Below are positions 12,210 through 23,137 of a stretch of DNA of 64,000 nt, one piece after another. This DNA comes from Pterois miles (Eukaryota > Chordata > Actinopteri > Perciformes > Scorpaenidae). The DNA lies in the NCBI GenBank assembly GCA_947000775.1, contig CAMQGK010000399.1, positions 2,596,501-2,660,500 on the forward strand, given 5' to 3'. Position 1 is the first letter of the stretch. Every line of letters starts with the position of its first letter. The notes beneath the pieces are model-generated. The model did not search any database and was not told the DNA's origin. It saw nothing but the letters and a program-made list of their open reading frames with translations. A program made the position numbers and the translations under genes.

Positions 12210-12500
12210 ATGTATTTACAGCAGCAGCGTGACGTTGCTGTAGAACCACTAAACCCTCTGGGGAGGAGATGGAGGTGGACGGATGGCTCAACAACGTGAC
12301 GCTGAAAACCACTGTTCACATACCGTCTCCTACCAATGTTGGTTTCTTTCAGCCATGACAGGGTTCCCTCCCGACCCTTAACCAAGACGCTCTTCTTTGA
12401 ACCACCATCGAGATCGTTCCCTAACCATTAACTAAGTACTGTTTGTAACCCAAACCATGATCGTTCTGTAACCCTAACCTAACCTAAGAGATGGCAGATC
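12210..12500 (+). repeat. Diverged family R copy
   Basis: Contains GGATGGCTCAACAACGTGAC, AACCACTGTTCACATACC, then CTAACCATTAACTAAGTACT and AACCCTAACCTAACCTAAG, roughly the order of the copy at 32520-33100. Similarity is weak, and the CCCTAACC-like end is not a telomere repeat array. Confidence 0.45.
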
Positions 12501-14026
12501 AGGAAACACTAACGTGGGACAGTTTGGACAACTTGTACTCCACAGTTGAACCGTTTGGTCTTCGTTTTGAATCCTCCATCTCATCCTGATGTGTAAGCCG
12601 AACATCCTTGAGCCATTACAGCACTTGAGAGTACTATGTGTTCAGCTCAGACACTCAAACTGTGTAGAGGTCTAGACTTTGATGTACAGTACTCCAGTGC
12701 TCTATAGGCATATCTCATCTATTACTGCATACAGTTTTCCAAACATAATTTTCTTTATCCTGAAGGCTATCTGCATCTTCAAAGACCTAATCATAACCTT
12801 CCTCTGCTGTGTGTTTATTTCTGTCTGCTCAACCTTTAATTACCAAACTGGAAATCAATCTCTTGCAGGTCTTTCATTTGTTAGTGTTTGACCACTGAAA
12901 TTATTATCTGCATCTAGCCACCAATAAAATCTCACCACATTTTTCAGAGGGAACATGGATGTAGATATAATTGCGAGCTGTCTCCACTGACCTTCCTGAC
13001 AGAAAAGTGGTATTATAGGAGCATATTAATGTCTGCAGCAAGTTTGGTCATACTGTCACCTCGTTTACTTCTTCAAATAGTTTGCCTAAAAAGAAATGAG
13101 ACTTAATTACAAGGCATGCCTACAAATCTTCCTATTTGAAGTTTGCTGTGTATAAGAAAACTGACCCAGTCCTTCCACACAAGAGGAGTCAACTTGTGCA
13201 TTGCCCTCATAGTCAACTTAATAACGCTCTGTAGGAATCTGCCTTTAACAAACACCTTCAGTACTGACTGCATGAACAAAAGTAATTGAATTTAGTGCAA
13301 ACATTTCGCTTAAGCTCTGCCCAGCCCGTGCCCCTGCAGTCATTTGTCTGTCTTAAGAGCTGATTGTGCTATGTACACTTTCCCTTTCAAAGCCTTACAC
13401 CTGTGGCTTTGTCTGCCTGGGAATGTGTCCACAAATATGGGGCTCTGATAACGCTGCACCTGTTTAATAAGTTATTTTAAGTAGGGTAAACAATAATCAT
13501 GGAACAACTCATCATTATGCCATGAGCGGGGCTATTAGAGCGCTTAGTTTCAGTTCAAAGGCACATAATTCTTTATACAGCTGCAAAAGCTCAAAAAAAC
13601 GACATTTCTATTTGAAGTTGGACTATGCAGGTTTTTCATATTAATGAGTGTGGTGGTGAAAAGCCTTCGTACGGCTTTCAAAACAGACAAAAATTATAGT
13701 GATTTTATATAAAGAGGGACAGAGAGTAAAGTTCAGACAGTTTGGTCTCAATCAACCTTCCTCTGTGCAGTTCTATGTTAAAATACACCTGTGTAATCAT
13801 GTGTAAATCATAGCTCAGGGCTCCAACGGTCTTATTCCCATGCTCTAGACACAATAGATTCAGCCTGTTGGCTCGCAGAAAATGGCTACCTGCTGCTGTC
13901 GAGAACAATGCTGATGAAATCGCTGAAAGTAAACCAAACAGTAAAGCTGTGGGCCCGAATACCAGCACAATGAGTTGATAGGTGCTCTAGAGTAACATAG
14001 AGCTCAGCTGAGGGTAAGTGCAGATT
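12501..14026. other. Unassigned non-coding DNA
   Basis: No coding or RNA signal. The 13300-13570 part lacks obvious repeat character and could be conserved non-coding DNA, but that is a guess needing cross-species alignment. Confidence 0.4.
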
Positions 14027-15140
14027 TGGGTCATAGTTCTCTGTGGGTTCACATCAATAAACTGTATGTAAGAAGTTGTCGTAGTCACCCAGACATCACC
14101 CTTTGGTTTGTGAACTGCCGTTTCGAAGTCTCGAGTTCGCCATCTTGTTTTTTTCCATCACCATCTTGGTTTTTAGCCATCACCATCTTCATTGTTGGCC
14201 GTCGCCATCTTGGTTTTTAGCCGTCGCCATCTTGGTTTTTGGCAGGCATTATCTTGGCTTTAGACAGTTGCCATCTTGTTTTTTGGCCGCCACCATCTTG
14301 TTTTTTGCTCATCACCATCTTGTTTTTTTGGTTTTCACTATTTTTTTTTTTTTGGTTGTCACCATCTTGGTTTTTGGCCATCGTCATTTTTCGTAGTTGA
14401 CCATCACCATCTTGTTTTTTGTCAGTCGCCATTTTGTTTTGTGGTCTGGTCGTCATCATCTTTGTTTTTGGCCGTTGCCATCTTGGTTTTTGCAGTCGTC
14501 ATCTTGGTTTTTGGCAGGCATTATCTTGGCTTTAGACAGTTGCCATCTTGTTTTTTGGCCGCCACCATCTTGTTTTTTGCTCATCACCATCTTGTTTTTT
14601 GGTTGTCACTATTTTTTTTTTGGTTGTCACCATCTTGGTTTTTGGCCATCGTCATTTTTCGTAGTTGACCATCACCATCTTGTTTTTTGTCAGTCGCCAT
14701 TTTGTTTTGTGGTCTGGTCGTCATCATCTTTGTTTTTGGCCGTTGCCATCTTGGTTTTTAGCAGTCGTCATCTTGGTTTTCTGCAACGAGAAGTGACACA
14801 AGAGGGTAGAGGTTATAAAACTGAACACAATATTTTTTTGGTGACCAAAATCCTCTGCTTTATGGTCTGTTTGACTCTAAATGGGACCATCATTTACTAA
14901 ATGAACATCATGCTGTATTGAAGAAGACTTGAAACTAGTGACTGAGACCATAAACTCATGTTTACAGTGTTTACTGAGGTAATAAATCAAGTGAGAAGTA
15001 GGATCATTTTCTCATAGACTTCTATACAATCAGACTTCTTTTTGCAACCAGAGGAGTTGCCCCCCTGCTAGCTGTTAGAAAGGACTTCACTTCAGGCACT
15101 TCAGCGTTGACTTCACTTTTCAGACCTGGAGGTTTCGGAA
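14027..15140 (+). mobile_element. Interspersed repeat with an internally expanded GCCATCTTG array
   Basis: The right part (14785-15135) contains ATGGGACCATCATTTACTAA, ATGAACATCATGCTGTATTG, AGAAGACTTGAAACTAG and CATAGACTTCTATACAA, a block order I recognise from a widespread repeat of percomorph fishes. The array at 14134-14783 lies within the same element. I do not know its class and see no transposase. Confidence 0.65.
14134..14783 (+). repeat. GCCATCTTG minisatellite with a 262-bp higher-order duplication
   Basis: Units of about 20-27 bases have the form GCCATCTTGGTTTTTGGC. About sixteen CCATCTTG cores are visible. A block starting GGCAGGCATTATCTTGGC at 14241 recurs at 14503, so about 262 bases are tandemly duplicated. 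Three copies (14138, 14203, 14225) read CGCCATCTT, the reverse complement of the AAGATGGCG core bound by YY1-type zinc fingers. The 97-, 130- and 167-codon frames here are repeat translations. Confidence 0.9.
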
Positions 15141-15469
15141 ATACTAAGAAGCAGCTTTGATGTCATGTTGTAAAATGTATAATTTTGGCCCAAATCCCAA
15201 CCTGACCATGCAGAATGCATGCAGTAATGTGTAGCAGACTTATATAAAGATGGTTGTAAAGTAGAGTCAGCTTCACTCACAATCAGTTTCATATGAACTG
15301 AAGTGAAGAACAGAAGTGCTGATCACTGGATTTTAAAGCTTCATATGTATTCTAGAGGTCGTAGCCCAGAACCGAAGAATATCATTTGCACATTTGGCGT
15401 TCAGCTGATATTTAGAGCCTGTTACAGTGAATGAAAGGGTTTGGCTTCAATTTAATTTGATGGACATGT
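15141..15469. other. Unassigned non-coding DNA
   Basis: No gene or repeat recognised, except that the left edge may still belong to the preceding element. Confidence 0.4.
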
Positions 15470-15552
15470 GGGCCGTTGCAGGGATCACGCCTGTGACCTT
15501 TTAGTTAGAAGGTGGTTGCTGTAACCATGAGGCCACCCTGCCGCCTGTAGCA
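15470..15552 (-). mobile_element. SINE head fragment (tRNA-like)
   Basis: Read on the minus strand: GGGTGGCCTCATGGTTACAG (A-box-like) and, about 35 bases later, GGCGTGATCCCTGC (B-box-like). No body or tail follows, so this is only a head remnant. Confidence 0.5.
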
Positions 15553-15775
15553 CACCGGCGGTTCCTGGCTTGACTCAGTTATATCCGTAAATGTTAACAG
15601 ACTTAATACAGTGGAACTCCACCATGTCACATGCAGTGAGTGGTTAGAAAGGCTGGTTCTCATTAGCTCATGGACTGGAATCAATATTATGTGTGTACAT
15701 GAATGTGTGTGTTTGTACTCACACATGCATATACTGTATGCGTCCCTGTTTATGTACATGCATGGGCACATTCAG

Positions 15776-15799
15776 TTGTGTGTGTGTGTGTGTGTGTGT
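15776..15799 (+). repeat. GT dinucleotide microsatellite
   Basis: Twelve GT units next to irregular GTGT/CACA-rich sequence from 15685. Confidence 0.9.
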
Positions 15800-16780
15800 T
15801 TGTGGTTGATGTGAGATCAACGGGCAGGGACTTCCCCTCTGTTTGGAGCTAATCCCTGGCTGCACTACCCAGATTAATGTGCAGTGGGAGCAAGAGCCGA
15901 CAATTAGAAAAGTGCTTGTTCACTTCAAACCCTCAAAGAGAAGCCCACTGTGACAGACACGCACCACAAATGTTAACATTTCGTCCTGGAGACGTAAAAC
16001 GTTGAAAATGCCTCAGAAGACGGTTTGTACTAACGCATGGGCATACTTGCTTTGAACAGGAAGGTAATTGCATTATGTCTGCAAATTACGTTTTGGTAGA
16101 TTTGCTAAGATCAGACTAATCTCCAAACATTTTAGGAGGAAACTGTGCCCCACCCAGTGGCTTTGAAGTCTGTTTTTTGTCAAAGGATTGACAGTTCAGG
16201 ATAAAACATGAGCAGTGGGAACAAGTGGAGTTCAAGGAGGGAGAATGTTTGAGCTGAATATAGTATGTCTGTTGTCAGTGAACCTTTTAGTGGCTGTAGC
16301 CTTTTTGCACGCTGCTTATTGCTTATTATTTTGGCTATCTAAGGGCATTTTCAGCCGGCACATGGACTAAAACGGCAGAATTTGGGAAGAGAAACTGTGG
16401 AATTGGAGATAAGGGGAAACCTGGAAGTAACGAGAACAGCAGACTTCAGAATGTGACGCTCTCCCATTTCACAATGGAGGGACAACTACGCGGCTTGGTC
16501 ATCTTTTTTTTTTTACTTCATAGTAATTTTTCACTCAAGGCCAACAGTGTGAAAATGAGGCCGCGGCTGCAACTGGAAAACAATGTATGGATGCACTGGA
16601 GTCACCACATAGACAGATCAGCAGAAGGCATGCGTTAACTCTCCTAAACTGTGACATGCTCATCGGTCGAAAAGCTCCTTCATGGTCTTCATCACAGCCT
16701 GATGTTACACCTGTTTAGTTCTGGTGTGAATAGCGTGGGCAAGCGTAGGCTCTTTTGTAGTAAAGCTTGCTACAGAAGGG
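15800..16780. other. Unassigned non-coding DNA
   Basis: No coding or repeat signal except a T run at about 16505-16514. Confidence 0.4.
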
Positions 16781-16784
16781 TGCA

Positions 16785-17030
16785 ATGCTTTCTCCAGTTG
16801 GGCCGAATCGAGGTTGGATCACGTTTGCAGCACAAACGAAGCGTCCAAACCATACCGCCGTTCATTTGGAAGCAAACCAAGACCTCCCGCTTGTTTTGGT
16901 GCAAACATGAGTGCGATTGCTGTGTTCACGCCTGCCCAAACGAACCGCACCAAGAGGGTAAATGCTCCTGGGTTCGCTTCAACCGAACTAAACAAGGCAG
17001 GCGTGAAAACGCCCGTAAGAGACTGTTTAC
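16785..17030 (-). mobile_element. Hairpin-bearing DNA-transposon remnant
   Basis: It contains GTTCACGCCTGCCCAAACGA and, 59 bases after the 12-base arm, GGCAGGCGTGAAAAC. The arms TTCACGCCTGCC (16925-16936) and GGCAGGCGTGAA (16996-17007) are perfect complements. A second nested pair, CGAACC and GGTTCG, lies between them. The pattern matches a fish repeat I recall with the start TTTCACACCTGCC. The 135-codon frame at 16651-17058 overlaps it and has no protein-family features. Confidence 0.5.
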
Positions 17031-17439
17031 TCTAGGTTTTAAAATGCATCTTTGGTGATCGAATCGGTGAAGTGGACAGCACTAAGCTTAGTGATCTGAT
17101 CACACCAAACACTTGCCCAGGTGGTCTGGTACCAACCCTGTCTACAAAATTACACTCCCGTGTTTCAGGGGAAAAGTATTTTCTCTCAGACTGCACACTT
17201 TTGAACAGTTTTAAACACGTGGTTAATGTTGGAACAAAACAAAACATGCAAGAAAACAACTTGGTTAAGGTTTAGTAAGTAAACATCATGATTAAAATCA
17301 GCTGACATTTAGTTTTACACAAGACATGAACTGTTTGTTTGACCCGTCCACCTTCTCAGCCTCCTCCATACGCAGACGTCCGTGGACTATCATTGCAAAC
17401 ATATTTAAAAAAAAACATAATCCATGACAAAATATGTTT
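17031..17439. other. Unassigned non-coding DNA
   Basis: Nothing recognised. Confidence 0.4.
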
Positions 17440-17662
17440 ACCCCAACTGTTTTTCACAATGCAGTTTCATTGTACGGGAGACAGGGCTTTTTAGGAGACA
17501 GGGCTGCTGGGACACATTTGACCACATATCTTTTGTAGTGTATTTGCATGTGGAGTGTAGTGAGACGCCGTCTCACACCAGGTGTAAACTGACATCCTGC
17601 CCATGCGTGATCGAATCACCCTAGACATGTTAATGCCAGGTGTGAACCGGGCCAAAGAGTCA
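17440..17662 (-). mobile_element. DNA-transposon-like end fragment
   Basis: The minus strand starts with GGCCCGGTTCACACCTGGCA, followed by TTAACATGTCTAGGGTGA and TCGATCACGCATGGGCAGGA, which I recognise as the start of a common fish repeat. The other end is not found in the window. Confidence 0.5.
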
Positions 17663-18097
17663 GATTCAAGTCAATTATTACACTACTATACGTCATTTTT
17701 TATAAGAAATAAATGCCTGAACCTTCTCGAATGTAATGTACTGTATATAGTTGCAAGATATTTTTGATTTTGCATTACAGTCTTGGCATATTAATGTACA
17801 ATTGGAGTGCATGTAGTGCAGTATATATACAACCTTTGTTTTAAGATGAGGATTATTGAGCTTTGCAATTTACGTACATCAGATCTGGAATGACACACAA
17901 AGAGGCCAAATACACGTCTAAATCTACTTTTTTAAAATTTCTACATAAAGACATTATTTATTTTGTACACTTTGTTTCTTTGTTCTTTCATAGTACATCT
18001 GAAGAAAGGAAGAAAATATTCTTTTCTTTAGAACAGGTGATTCAGGTTTTTAGTAGACACCCCATTATCAGTGCAGGATTGCAATAACAGCCATCCT
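17663..18097. other. Unassigned AT-rich DNA
   Basis: Nothing recognised. Confidence 0.4.
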
Positions 18098-18357
18098 CAT
18101 GTTCAACCGCTTATCCCATTAGGGGTTGTGGGGGTCGCCAATCCCAGCTAGCATTGGTGAAGGCGGGTACACCCTGGACATTCATACCTGTGGACAACTG
18201 AGAGTCATCAATTAACCTGCATGTCTTTGGACTGCAGGAGGAAACTGGAGCACCTGGAGAAAACATGCACATTTCACACAGGAAAGCCCCAAGCCGATGT
18301 GAACCTGCGACACTCAGCTCTGAGGCGACAGCGCTAGCCACTACACTAGTGTGCAGC
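18098..18357 (-). mobile_element. tRNA-derived SINE, internally shortened
   Basis: Minus strand shows the head (AGTGTAGTGGCTAGCGCTGT, an A-box-like match), a shortened body with GTTAATTGATGACTCTCAG, the GTCCAGGGTGTACCCGCC block and the GATAAGCGGTTGAACATG tail. About 100 bases of the body between the leucine-tail-like block and the GTCCAGGG block are shorter than in the 48994 copy. Confidence 0.85.
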
Positions 18358-20059
18358 AGAAATAAAGCAATTTAAATATATATTTGTAATTTAAATAATT
18401 TGAGTACAAGTGAACAAGTTTATTGTATTCTTCTCACTCGAGAGCTGTTGATCCTACACACAATTTATGTTGTACTGGTAAAGCTCAAACATCAGCGTTA
18501 AGACTCTTAACCCAAAATCTGGTCTATAATGTCCTCTAGCATCAGTATTTAGGTCTCTGGTGGTTTTCTCTTCTCCTTCCAGTTTGGAGAGTCCAGTTAT
18601 CCTGGACCACAATCTTTGTTGTTGTTGACTCCCTCTCTGGACCTGGAGAAAGTGTAGATGATCTTTGTAGATCTTTTGCATCAGATATTAGATTTTCGCC
18701 ACACCATCATGGCCTCACATCACTCTGGATCCAAGCATGGCTTGGATTGTGGTAAAAAAAGTCATGATGAACCTTTCTAAGCATTTACTGTGTGGCTTCC
18801 AGTATCAGATGCAAGATGTTGAGGAAATGACTTAGAGATGCAGTCATTTATACAGCTTTGTGTGGTTGGTTGTGAGAGTAATAATGTGGCCTTTTGACAT
18901 CCTGAACCAGCAGCAATCACACAAAAGGCCACAGAAATTAACAGAGTTTTATTTTATTCACACATACTATGGCAGTTTTTTGGCATGTTTACATTACCCA
19001 AATAGATATAATATAGGAGTTAGGACAAAATTGAAAGCTCGGGGTCCAAAACACATTTTTATTTCCTCCTTTTAGCTGACAGACAGTATCTGGTAGCTGA
19101 AGAGAGATATTAAATGTTTCAAATGTTATTAATGCAATGTTTCTGTGTATCTGCTTTAATAACCCAGTGCATCCACTTTTACTCAGTACTTGCATCAGTG
19201 CTTTTCCAAGTGAACATCTACGTCCCAACACAGACATGTAGTCAGTAAAAAACGTGGGAAATACAGACAGTAAATCCCTTAGTCTCACTTCATCTGACAG
19301 AAACTCAACCAAACTTTGTCCAAGACAAAGAAGGAAGGAAAATAGTCTCAGTGGCTTTCTGGTGAGTGTGTTTTCACAGAGGACAACTCCCTCTCAGCAT
19401 CCTCGTTCTTTACTTCGACCCACCGCCTCCTGATTTCCACAGCTGAGCTGAAGTGAAGCTTTACACCTGTGTAGACTTCTGACTGAGCTCATCAAAGTCA
19501 CCGGGATTTCCTACTTAAGTACATTTATTGAATATTTCTCATATAAAACCCCCTTTGACAAGCTTCTTTTTTTTTTTTTTTTACAAACTGTAAGTGGACA
19601 TTACCTCCTGTGCTGACAGGATCACACAAACTGGCAAACATGCGAAGGCGTCTGGTTTCAGTGCAACAGATCAAAGAAACATGTTTGTTTTATATCAGTG
19701 AGCTCTTTGCTTTTAATTTGTGAAGCTTGAATAGATTTGAGTAGCAGGTCCAGGAAATGGGATGTTGGACAGGTCTAACACCTGCACAGTTCTTGGAAAT
19801 GTTGTTATTAGGGGCTTTTTGAAACTGTCAATGAATGGATCTAATGCAATTAAATCCTCAACCTACTGCAGGCTGCATGTGGTGACATGCTGTTTGACTG
19901 GGTTCATTCAGGTTTCACTCTGACTCTTTCTATGACGCCCATGTTTATAATGCATCGCAAACATACTTATAGATGCACTGTAATCTGCTTACGGCAGTGC
20001 ATAATTACAGGTATTAGTAGAGGTATAGAGTAGAGACCTTAACAACCCCCCTTTAGAGA
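18358..20059. other. Unassigned non-coding DNA
   Basis: No gene or repeat recognised. A T run of about 17 sits at 19566-19582. Confidence 0.4.
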
Positions 20060-21400
20060 GTCTGAGACGGAGTCACAGATACAGGAAGTTAGCTCCAGTA
20101 TTGAGGAGCTGTAGCTTTTATTCACTGATAAATTAACTGTACACACTGAGCTGATCCGTTCACAGCTGTAATGTAGCCGACAGCCCCACACACGCTGCTA
20201 ACGTTACAATAAGCCTACAGACCGTATGCGTGTGGTAACAGCGGGCACGAAGCCACCAGCAACGCTACAGCTGTGAACATAGTGCAAACACACACGGTTT
20301 GTTGGACACTCGCTATCGTTACACCAGGCAGACACTAAGCTGACAACCTCGCAGCTAATCTAAAGAACTGAAAGGTATACGTGGTACGGTAGAGAGTAAC
20401 CAGGAAATTTGCTGTATGTCCACGACATTACATGCAGCACCGTGGCTGCTACAGTAACTCTCCTGACGGTGAACTGGAGACAGTGAACGCAGCACCGTGG
20501 CTGCTACAGTAACTCTCCTGACGGTGAACTGGAGACAGTGAACGCAGCACCGTGGCTTCTACAGTAACGCTCCTGACGGTGAACTGGAGACAGTGACCGC
20601 AGCACCGTGGCTGCTACAGTAACTCTCCTGACGGTGAACTGGAGACAGTGAACGCAGCACCGTGGCTGCTACAGTAACACTCCTGACGGTGAACTGGAGA
20701 CAGTGAACGCAGCACCGTGGCTGCTCAGTACTCTCCTGACGGTGAACTGGAGACAGTGAACGAGCACGTGGTGCTAAGTCGCTCCTGACGGTGAACTGGA
20801 GACAGTGAACGCAGCACCGTGACTGCTACAGTAACTCTCCTGACGGTGACTGGAGACTTGCTGTCTGTTGTGCTATATATGAACTGGAGACAGTGAACGC
20901 AGCACCGTGGCTGCTACAGTAACTCTCCTGACGGTGAACTGGAGACAGTGAACGAGCACCGTGACTGCTACAGTAACTCTCCTGACGGTGAACTGGAGAC
21001 TTAGCTGTCTGTTGTGCTCATATATGAACTGGAGACAGTGAACGCAGCACCGTGGCTGCTACAGTACTCTCCTGACGGTGAACTGGAGACAGTGAACGCA
21101 GCACCGTGGCTGCTACAGTAACGCTCCTGACGGTGAACTGGAGACAGTGAACGCAGCACCGTGGCTGCTACAGTAACTCTCCTGACGGTGAACTGGAGAC
21201 AGTGAACGCAGCACCGTGGCTGCTACAGTAGCTCTCCTGAAGGTGAACTGGAGACAGTGAACGCAGCACCGTGGCTGCTACAGTAACTCTCCTGACGGTG
21301 AACTGGAGACAGTGAACGCAGCACCGTGGCTGCTACAGTAACTCTCCTGACGGTGAACTGGAGACTTAGCTGTCTGTTGTGCTCATATACTGCAGCTGGA
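20060..21400 (+). mobile_element. Transposon-like repeat carrying minisatellite A
   Basis: The left flank (GGACACTCGCTATCGTTACA, GCTGACAACCTCGCAGCTAA near 20305-20360) is clearly related to the left flank of array B (GGACAATTGCTATCATTAAT, GCTGACAACCTGTGAAACTA near 34370-34425). The right flank GCTGTCTGTTGTGCTCATA is also shared. Hence array plus flanks belong to one dispersed element. No transposase frame is visible. Confidence 0.65.
20434..21365 (+). repeat. 55-bp minisatellite, array A (about 17 units)
   Basis: The unit begins GCAGCACCGTGGCTGCTACA and ends GGTGAACTGGAGACAGTGAA. Most units repeat every 55 bases (20434, 20489, 20544, 20599, 20654, 20709 and again 21098-21318). Between about 20715 and 20960 units have scattered one- and few-base deletions. 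Twice (near 20862-20880 and 21001-21025) a piece of the right flank, CTGTCTGTTGTGCT, lies inside the array. CACCGT and ACGGTG within each unit are complementary. Confidence 0.95.
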
Positions 21401-23029
21401 TATTTGTGTTTGGTTGACTATTTCTCTGATATTATGCAGGTAGCACCCAAATGAAATTTGCCAAAATTCTATGCCAATGCTAAACGTGTTGATGTTTCAC
21501 TTTCACCTGGGCCTTAACCACATAATCAGCTGTGCTGCTCATCCCACAAATGCATGATCCTGACAAGTTGGACATCATTGTGAAGGTAAATAAACAGCCT
21601 TTCGAACCATGTAAAAAAACAATGACAATTAGCATTGTAACAACAGAGAAATAATCCACCTAACACTAATTTCCAAACTTTTTTTATATTATCTTTCTGA
21701 TTATACCAGATTAAGTTAAAGTAATAAAAAAAAAACTGTCATAGTTTCAGGTGTACATCAGTATAATACTGTCAAAATGCACAGCTGTTTCTCCACGTTA
21801 CAGGAATTTGTTATTACTCCTGTGTAGCCTTGAAGACCTTGATTTCTACATTTGTGTATTTTGAGTTTGTCTGAGAATCCAGAATCGTGTCGTGACAGTT
21901 AGTGAGAGTTGATTCAACAAAGACGTTCCCAGTAGGATTTATGAGCTCATGTCGGCACCTTGCATGCAGCTCTCACAGTAACAGGAGAAGAAGTCCATAA
22001 GCTGTCGATCCTCAGACTCCAGTCATCGGCGCTGGTCACTCTTTAAATTCTAGCATGTGTCGGAGTGAAAGATTGGTATGTGTTTACTACTCTGGGATCA
22101 TGTGGTCACTGCAGCCGACATCTGCGCCTAAAGTAGTAACTTTGTGAGCCCGAGGCGCTGCTGTATCTGTCGGGCTGCAGATGCATTTGACCAGCGTAAC
22201 ATGTATTTGCCTCCTCTCAGAAATCTGTTAAAACATCCGCCTCAAATAACAGGAAGGGAGTGCTCTCAAAAATAAAGCTGTTTGTGGCAGCCTTGTTCGT
22301 GCCCACTTTAGAACTAAGGGTACCGTGTAATTTTTGCATAGCTGCACCGTGGGTAACTCTGTACGATAATTTGAACCACTTTATAATGATTTGTCTCCAA
22401 GGTGACAATGACAAGTATTCGGACCCACCAAGTTGAATTTGTTTCTGTTTCCAGTCGAATGACTTGCAGGATGTTTGTCATGTGCAGTTTAGCATCAGAT
22501 GTTGCACGTCATCTCTGTGTTAGATCAGTTGTACAGATGCAGCCGCTGAAGCTCCATACCAAACACATACCGTAACCGTGACTCATACTACTACTAATTC
22601 TAACCTGATTTGGAGGCTGTGGTGTTCACACTGAAAAAGTGATAAAGTTAAGTATACTCAGGTCTACATCATACTAAATCCTCTTGATTTTTGAGTTTGC
22701 TGTTAATGGACACTTCTGTCTCATAGTGCATTGCACAAAGAAAATGGGAACAGCTGCAAAAAGATATTTTTACTATGCTATAATAATATTTTATAGTATT
22801 GTGGAAAAAACACATGTACATATGTACTTCTAATTTGCTTCTGGGAAGAGTGACATCCTTATACCAGCACAGTGGGCAGGAAAAATGTTGTGTTTCTTCA
22901 AACCACAGATACGCTGGATGTCAGTGTTTTTACATTCAGTGACATAGTATGTTGAGCGACTGTTTTCTAAAGGTATGCGATATAATAATGAGAATAACAA
23001 GCCAGAAAGTTCCCTAAGGGTGGTGGATG
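21401..23029. other. Unassigned non-coding DNA
   Basis: No gene, RNA or repeat family recognised. Confidence 0.4.
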
Positions 23030-23115
23030 GGTCAAACAAACACAGGACCAGAGAGGAGACCACTCTTTGTGTCCCATGTGAAAGTGTGCTAAGGGTGGTT
23101 GTTATTTATTCACGG
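23030..23115 (+). repeat. Possible family R fragment
   Basis: GAGACCACTCTTTGTGTCCC and CATGTGAAA parallel the 1255-1285 part of the first family R copy. Short and uncertain. Confidence 0.35.
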
Positions 23116-23137
23116 TAGTTACATTATGTTGTTACCA

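Noticed and set aside
12440..12490. CCCTAACC-like words resembling telomere repeats
   Set aside because: Only two or three irregular words, explained by a diverged family R copy.
14103..14900. Plus-strand frames of 97, 130 and 167 codons rich in Phe, Leu and His that look like membrane proteins
   Set aside because: They are translations of the T-rich GCCATCTTG array. The hydrophobicity comes from TTT/TTG-rich repeats.
16651..17058. A 135-codon plus-strand frame
   Set aside because: It overlaps a hairpin-bearing transposon remnant, has no family motifs, and its Cys/His content is scattered and not zinc-finger-like.
20434..21365. Array A considered as a CRISPR-like repeat/spacer array
   Set aside because: All 55 bases of each unit are conserved, so there are no variable spacers. 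It is an ordinary minisatellite in a eukaryotic transposon.
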